From a bacterium endosymbiont of Escarpia laminata (GTDB lineage Bacteria; Pseudomonadota; Gammaproteobacteria; Chromatiales; Chromatiaceae): DNA of 64,000 bases. This document shows, one piece after another, positions 60,002 through 64,000 of the stretch. The notes beneath the pieces are model-generated. The model saw nothing but the letters and a program-made list of their open reading frames with translations, searched no databases and was not told where the DNA came from. The translations under genes were made by a program, and so were the position numbers. How positions within the stretch are numbered: the first letter of the stretch is position 1; the number at the start of each line of letters is the position of its first letter. The stretch spans positions 1 through 64,000 of the forward strand of contig QGON01000050.1 of NCBI GenBank assembly GCA_003660235.1. The letters are read 5' to 3'.

Positions 60002-61072
60002 ATGCAGGCCAGGCTGAAAGTCTTAGTCGTCGATGATTCAGCATTTTACCGGCACAGGATTGGTGAGATGCTGGAGGTTGCGCCGGATCTTGAGATAGCC
60101 GGTTACGCCACGAATGGCGAAGAGGCGGTCAAGCTGGCGCAACAGCTACATCCGGATGTCATCACCATGGATGTGCAGATGCCGGTACTCGATGGCATTA
60201 CTGCAGTTCGCCAGATCATGGCGAGATCCCCGACCCGTATCCTGATGTTTTCGGCACTCACCAAGGCTGGGGCGCGGGAAACGCTTGATGCCTTGGAGTC
60301 CGGGGCGTTGGATTTTCTTGCAAAAACGCCGGACGGTCTGAAATCGGGTGAATCCACAGAGATTTTTGCAGAGCAACTCCGGCAGCGGGTAAGAGCTGTA
60401 GGGCATGGGCGGCTGCCGCCAAAATTAGCGAAAACCACAGGATTTGGGACAAGCAGATTGCCGGTCGGGTACAGGCAGGAGACCGGGCGTGTTGACATGA
60501 TTGCTATCGGTGCATCAACCGGTGGTCCTGTGGCGCTGCAGAATATTTTGACCCGGCTGCCACGGAATTTTCCGATCCCCTTGTTGGTTGCGGTACATAT
60601 GCCCGCCGCATTCACTTCGGCCTATGCAGGCCGTCTCAATACTGTTTGCGCGATTGAAGTGAAGGAGGCGAGGGATCGTGATCCGCTACGTCCCGGCAGG
60701 GTGCTGTTGGCGCCAGGCGGCAGGCAGATGACAGTGGAAAAGGGACCCTCGGGTTCAATGGTGAGAGTCAAAGATGCGCGTGGGGGACAGATCTACCATC
60801 CCAGTGTGGACCAGTTGCTTGAGTCGGCGGCCAGGGTTTTTGGTGCGCAGGCACTGGGCGTGGTTCTGACGGGCATGGGCGCGGATGGTTTGGAGGGGGC
60901 GCGCAAGTTGAAGTCGACAGGTGCCAAACTCTGGAGCCAGGATGAGGCGAGCTGTGTGGTTTACGGCATGCCCCGGGCTGTTGAACAAGCGGGCCTAGTG
61001 GATCGTGTTGCCTCACTTGATGAGATCGGGACTATGCTTGAAAATCTGGGTAGAGAACAGTCGAGAATATGA
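60002..61072 (+). CDS. cheB: Chemotaxis glutamate methylesterase CheB
   Basis: The 356-residue response regulator-methylesterase has a receiver domain with Asp57 (VITMDVQMPVLDGI) and a linker. The esterase domain carries IGASTGGPVAL (catalytic Ser), VAVHMPAAFTSAYAGRL (His) and VLTGMGADGLEGARKLK (Asp). It removes methyl groups from chemoreceptors during adaptation. CheR is not next to it in this window. The stop overlaps the ATG of motC. Confidence 0.96.
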   Translation: MQARLKVLVVDDSAFYRHRIGEMLEVAPDLEIAGYATNGEEAVKLAQQLHPDVITMDVQMPVLDGITAVRQIMARSPTRILMFSALTKAGARETLDALESGALDFLAKTPDGLKSGESTEIFAEQLRQRVRAVGHGRLPPKLAKTTGFGTSRLPVGYRQETGRVDMIAIGASTGGPVALQNILTRLPRNFPIPLLVAVHMPAAFTSAYAGRLNTVCAIEVKEARDRDPLRPGRVLLAPGGRQMTVEKGPSGSMVRVKDARGGQIYHPSVDQLLESAARVFGAQALGVVLTGMGADGLEGARKLKSTGAKLWSQDEASCVVYGMPRAVEQAGLVDRVASLDEIGTMLENLGREQSRI

Positions 61073-61812
61073 GAGTCGACTTCCTCAGCTTTATCGGCAT
61101 CATCATCGCCTTTATGGCGGTGTTGGGTGGTAATTGGCTTGAAGGCGGGCACGTCGACTCGCTGGTCAACGGCCCAGCAATGATTATTGTGATTGGCGGC
61201 ACCGTTGGTGCGATCCTTCTACAGACGCCTGTACCGGTTTTTTTGCACGCGCTGAGGCTCTCAGGGCGTGTGTTTCTGCCTGGCAGGATCGACATGTCCC
61301 CGACCATCAAGAAGCTTGTCACCTGGAGCAATATCGCACGCAAAGAGGGTCTGCTCGGGCTGGAAACCATTTCCGAGAAGGAGTCGGATGACTTTCTCCG
61401 TAAAGGCATGCAATTGCTGGTGGATGGCAGCGAGCCGGAAGTGATCCGGGATATCCTCGAGATGGAGGTGGATGCCACGGAGCACTATGATCTGCAGGCG
61501 GCCAAGGTTTATGAAGGCATGGGTGGCTACTCGCCCACTATCGGTATCATCGGTGCGGTTATGGGTTTGATCCATGTGATGCAAAATTTGGCAGACCCCG
61601 CCAAGCTGGGCAGTGGTATCGCCACGGCTTTTGTCGCCACCATCTACGGGGTGGGACTGGCAAATCTGTTTCTACTGCCGATAGCGGCAAAACTGAAGAC
61701 CCAGACGTTGAGGATGACGAAATACCGTGAAATGGTAGTTGAAGGGGTTGTAGCGATAGCCGAGGGTGAGAATCCACGCAATATTGAGATGAAGCTGAAG
61801 GCTTTCCTCTAA
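61069..61812 (+). CDS. motC: Flagellar stator protein MotC (MotA/PomA-like)
   Basis: The 247-residue four-helix stator subunit begins VDFLSFIGIIIAFMAVLGGN. It has a cytoplasmic loop with charged residues and the conserved block MGGYSPTIGIIGAVMGLIHV with the Pro residues of the channel (GYSPT, and ATAFVATIYGVGLANLFLLP). It forms a 5:2 channel with MotD. The cheB-motC-motD order is that of the second stator in pseudomonads. Confidence 0.95.
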   Translation: MRVDFLSFIGIIIAFMAVLGGNWLEGGHVDSLVNGPAMIIVIGGTVGAILLQTPVPVFLHALRLSGRVFLPGRIDMSPTIKKLVTWSNIARKEGLLGLETISEKESDDFLRKGMQLLVDGSEPEVIRDILEMEVDATEHYDLQAAKVYEGMGGYSPTIGIIGAVMGLIHVMQNLADPAKLGSGIATAFVATIYGVGLANLFLLPIAAKLKTQTLRMTKYREMVVEGVVAIAEGENPRNIEMKLKAFL

Positions 61813-61822
61813 TAATGGGGGC

Positions 61823-62656
61823 ATGATGGCGCGCAGGCGTAAACGACCGGAGGAGCCAGAGAACCACGAAAGGTGGGTCGTCTCCTATGCGGATTTTATC
61901 ACCCTGCTGTTTGCATTTTTTGTAGTGATGTACTCAATCTCTTCAGTCAATGAGGGCAAATACCGGGTGTTGTCCCAAACCTTGAGCAATGCGTTTCAGG
62001 AGCCGTCCCGCAGCCAGGAGCCTATCCAAATTGGCGAGATCAGCCGTTCCAGCGGAGATCCCACGGGTGCCGAAGGCAACAACGCGCTGATCCAGACAGA
62101 GATGCGTTTCGGCCCTGGCACTTACGATGATGATGGATTACTGGACAACGCGGTGGATGAGGCGCAACGCCTGAGCTATCTTGCGGCCACCATTGGAGAC
62201 ATGCTCGAAGCCTATATCGAAAAGGATCTGGTCGATGTATCGCACAGCGATACACGGGTGATAGTGGACATGAAGAACAAGATGCTCTTCCCCAGTGGCA
62301 GTGCCAAACTCTCCCGTGCCGCAGTAAAGGTTCTGCGGGATATCAGCAGCATTCTGCGACCATTGAAAAATCAGCTGCAGATTGAAGGCTATACGGACAA
62401 CCAGCCAATCCATACGCCTGAATATCCGTCGAATTGGGAGCTTTCGGCAGCACGCGCGGCCAGTGTAGTGCATCTGATCGCCCGCATGGGTGTGGCCCCT
62501 GAACGCCTGGCAGCCATCGGATATGGTGAACACCGCCCGATTGCCGACAATGACAGTGAGAGCGGGCGGCAGAAAAACCGCCGGGTAAGTCTGGTTATTC
62601 TCGGCATGAACGACGACCCGGACCGGACCATTATCTTACTTGACGGTAGCCGATGA
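61823..62656 (+). CDS. motD: Flagellar stator protein MotD (MotB-like)
   Basis: The 277-residue stator partner has a basic N-terminus (RRRKRPEEPENHERWVVSYA) and a single membrane helix with the channel Asp (SYADFITLLFAFFVVMYSIS). The plug/linker region leads to a C-terminal OmpA-type peptidoglycan-binding domain (IEGYTDNQPIHTPEYPSNWE; LSAARAASVV). It lies ten bases after motC. Its stop overlaps the parC start. Confidence 0.95.
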   Translation: MMARRRKRPEEPENHERWVVSYADFITLLFAFFVVMYSISSVNEGKYRVLSQTLSNAFQEPSRSQEPIQIGEISRSSGDPTGAEGNNALIQTEMRFGPGTYDDDGLLDNAVDEAQRLSYLAATIGDMLEAYIEKDLVDVSHSDTRVIVDMKNKMLFPSGSAKLSRAAVKVLRDISSILRPLKNQLQIEGYTDNQPIHTPEYPSNWELSAARAASVVHLIARMGVAPERLAAIGYGEHRPIADNDSESGRQKNRRVSLVILGMNDDPDRTIILLDGSR

Positions 62657-63453
62657 AGATCTGGACCATCGCCAACCAGAAAGGCGGAGTGGGCAAGACC
62701 ACCACCACGGTTGGTCTCGGCGGCCTGCTGTCACAGTGGGGTTTCAGAACCCTGCTGATCGATATTGATCCCCACGGTTCATTGACCAGCTATTTTCGTT
62801 ATGACCCTGACTCCATCGAAGAGAGCGTCTACTCGCTCTTCAAGGCGGTGGCGGACAAACAGGATGTTGATCCAGCGACACTGCTCTACAAGACCGGTAC
62901 CGACGGATTGGAACTGATGCCCGCCGCCATGGCGCTGGCGACCCTCGATCGTCAGGCCGGCAGATTGGACGGCATGGGTCTGGTGATCAAAAACGCCCTC
63001 GCCCGGTTGGAAGATCGTTTTGACTATGTATTGATCGACTGTCCTCCAGTCCTCGGTATTCTGATGATCAATGCGCTGGCGGCTTGCGGACAGCTGATTA
63101 TCCCCGTGCAGACAGAGTTTCTTGCCCTCAAGGGGTTGGAGCGGATGTTGCGTACCCTGAAGATGGTACTCAAAGCGCGACAGAATTCGCTGCCCTATAC
63201 CATCGTCCCCACCATGTACGATCAGCGTACCCGTGCTTCCGTCGACAGCCTGAAGGTGTTGCGTGAGACCTATCAGGAACATCTCTGGCGAGGCCTGATC
63301 CCGGTTGACACCCTTCTGCGCGAAGCGAGCAGGGCAGGTATTCCTCCCGCAATGTTCGACCCTGGTGGTCGCGGTGTGAGCGCCTATACCGATCTCCTTG
63401 AAGACCTGCAACGGGAAGTGGGACAGCCGGTCAGTGCCGGAGTAGGGCGTTGA
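62653..63453 (+). CDS. parC: ParA-family ATPase of the chemotaxis cluster (ParC-like)
   Basis: The 266-residue ATPase has the deviant Walker A ANQKGGVGKTTTTVGLGGLL at the very N-terminus, DIDPHGSLTSYFRYDP, and DYVLIDCPPVLGILMINAL (Walker B). Proteins in this place, between motD and a CheW-like gene, position chemoreceptor arrays at the pole (ParC in vibrios; PA1462-type in pseudomonads). It overlaps motD by four bases and the following gene by four bases. Confidence 0.9.
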   Translation: MKIWTIANQKGGVGKTTTTVGLGGLLSQWGFRTLLIDIDPHGSLTSYFRYDPDSIEESVYSLFKAVADKQDVDPATLLYKTGTDGLELMPAAMALATLDRQAGRLDGMGLVIKNALARLEDRFDYVLIDCPPVLGILMINALAACGQLIIPVQTEFLALKGLERMLRTLKMVLKARQNSLPYTIVPTMYDQRTRASVDSLKVLRETYQEHLWRGLIPVDTLLREASRAGIPPAMFDPGGRGVSAYTDLLEDLQREVGQPVSAGVGR

Positions 63454-64000
63454 ACCGGCGACAGGAAAAGCCCTCCACCCGTCTTGCGGAGCCGGATGCC
63501 GCCCTCAGCAGCTATCTGGATGTGCTGTTGCAGGAGATCAGTGAGATTCCTGTCGAGGCACCGGTCGCCGAAACTAAAGTTGCCACCAAAATAGCCGATA
63601 TTACGGAACAGACGTCGACGGAGGCTGTTTCCGCCACACATGTGAGTGAGGAGGTGACCGCCGGGCCGGTGACCGAGGTCGTCAGCCAGACCGTTGAGGT
63701 CACACAGACAGTCAATGAACCGATCATTCCGCCCTGGGCCGAAATGCCTTTTCAGGTGTTGGTGTTCAAGGTGGGAGGGCTGAATTTGGGAATACCTCTG
63801 ACTGGATTGGTGAGTATTCTTGAGTGGCAGGACGAGGCCACTGTTATGCCGGGCCAGCCCGACTGGCATCTGGGTGTGTTGCTCAATCGCGGGCAGAAGA
63901 TAGTGGTGGTCGACACCGCTCGTCTGGTGATGCCGGAGAGAGTCAGTGACAGGGTGCCGGGTGAACGACAGAGCGGCGGCCATGTATTGATCGTGGGTGA
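63450..64000 (+). CDS. parP: ParP/CheW-like protein, cut by window end
   Basis: The frame starts at a TTG (63450) overlapping the parC stop and stays open to the last base, 183 codons. The first 95 or so residues are Thr/Val/Glu-rich and disordered. From about residue 104 a CheW-like domain begins: MPFQVLVFKVGGLNLGIPLT, GLVSILEWQDEATVMPGQPD and LGVLLNRGQKIVVVDTARLV. This layout, next to a ParC-type ATPase, is that of ParP, which holds signalling arrays at the pole through its AIF (CheW-like) domain. The C-terminus lies outside the window. Confidence 0.82.
   Translation, partial: MNRRQEKPSTRLAEPDAALSSYLDVLLQEISEIPVEAPVAETKVATKIADITEQTSTEAVSATHVSEEVTAGPVTEVVSQTVEVTQTVNEPIIPPWAEMPFQVLVFKVGGLNLGIPLTGLVSILEWQDEATVMPGQPDWHLGVLLNRGQKIVVVDTARLVMPERVSDRVPGERQSGGHVLIVG

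Overview
The window looks like a chromosomal segment of a gammaproteobacterium. The gene orders mrcA|pilMNOPQ-aroK-aroB-damX-gltBD and fliLMNOPQR-flhBA-flhF-flhG-fliA-cheYZAB-motCD-parC-parP are typical of that class. A secreted DsrE-like protein and an ArsR regulator with the cysteine pair of persulfide sensors hint at a sulfur-oxidising lineage (Chromatiales/Sedimenticola/symbiont type). That placement is inference; no rRNA or tRNA was seen.

Layout. 1-3.3 kb is accessory DNA: the 3' end of a group II intron abutting an attC-like remnant, a GNAT/DUF1778 toxin-antitoxin pair, a hemerythrin, a Phd/PIN toxin-antitoxin pair and several palindromic repeats. 3.3-6 kb holds a stand-alone GltD paralogue and two uncharacterised genes. 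6-23.4 kb is core: PBP1A divergent from the type IV pilus assembly operon pilMNOPQ, then aroK, aroB, a DamX-like SPOR/AAA protein and glutamate synthase gltB-gltD. 23.4-37.5 kb is mixed housekeeping: an M15-like peptidase, an OmpA lipoprotein, an ExeA/XrtA-type ATPase, PrxQ, a hybrid histidine kinase, a response regulator and an ArsR/BigR-like switch, slyX, a thioredoxin-like/HEAT protein, membrane proteins, an rRNA-type methyltransferase, a DsrE-like protein, an outer-membrane barrel and an unknown 474-residue protein.

37.5-42.1 kb is a relic chromosomal integron. It has an integrase pseudogene (one in-frame stop, two frameshifts, catalytic half missing), four related attC sites and AT-rich cassettes. 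The cassettes encode a secreted protein, a PD-(D/E)XK-like nuclease with a partner, a reverse-strand ParDE module and a membrane protein. A decayed group II intron sits at the second attC. The island continues with a palindromic element, a small gene, an ISL3 insertion sequence and a papain-like protein.

45.7 kb to the end is one long flagellar/chemotaxis cluster. It is headed by a near-perfect sigma-54 promoter, is interrupted by two non-coding repeat insertions (fliQ/fliR and flhB/flhA), and runs off the window inside a ParP/CheW-like gene.

The most noteworthy material is the decayed integron with a probable defence cassette, the second trace of the same attC family beside a group II intron at the left edge, and the putative sulfur-responsive regulator operon near 30.4 kb.
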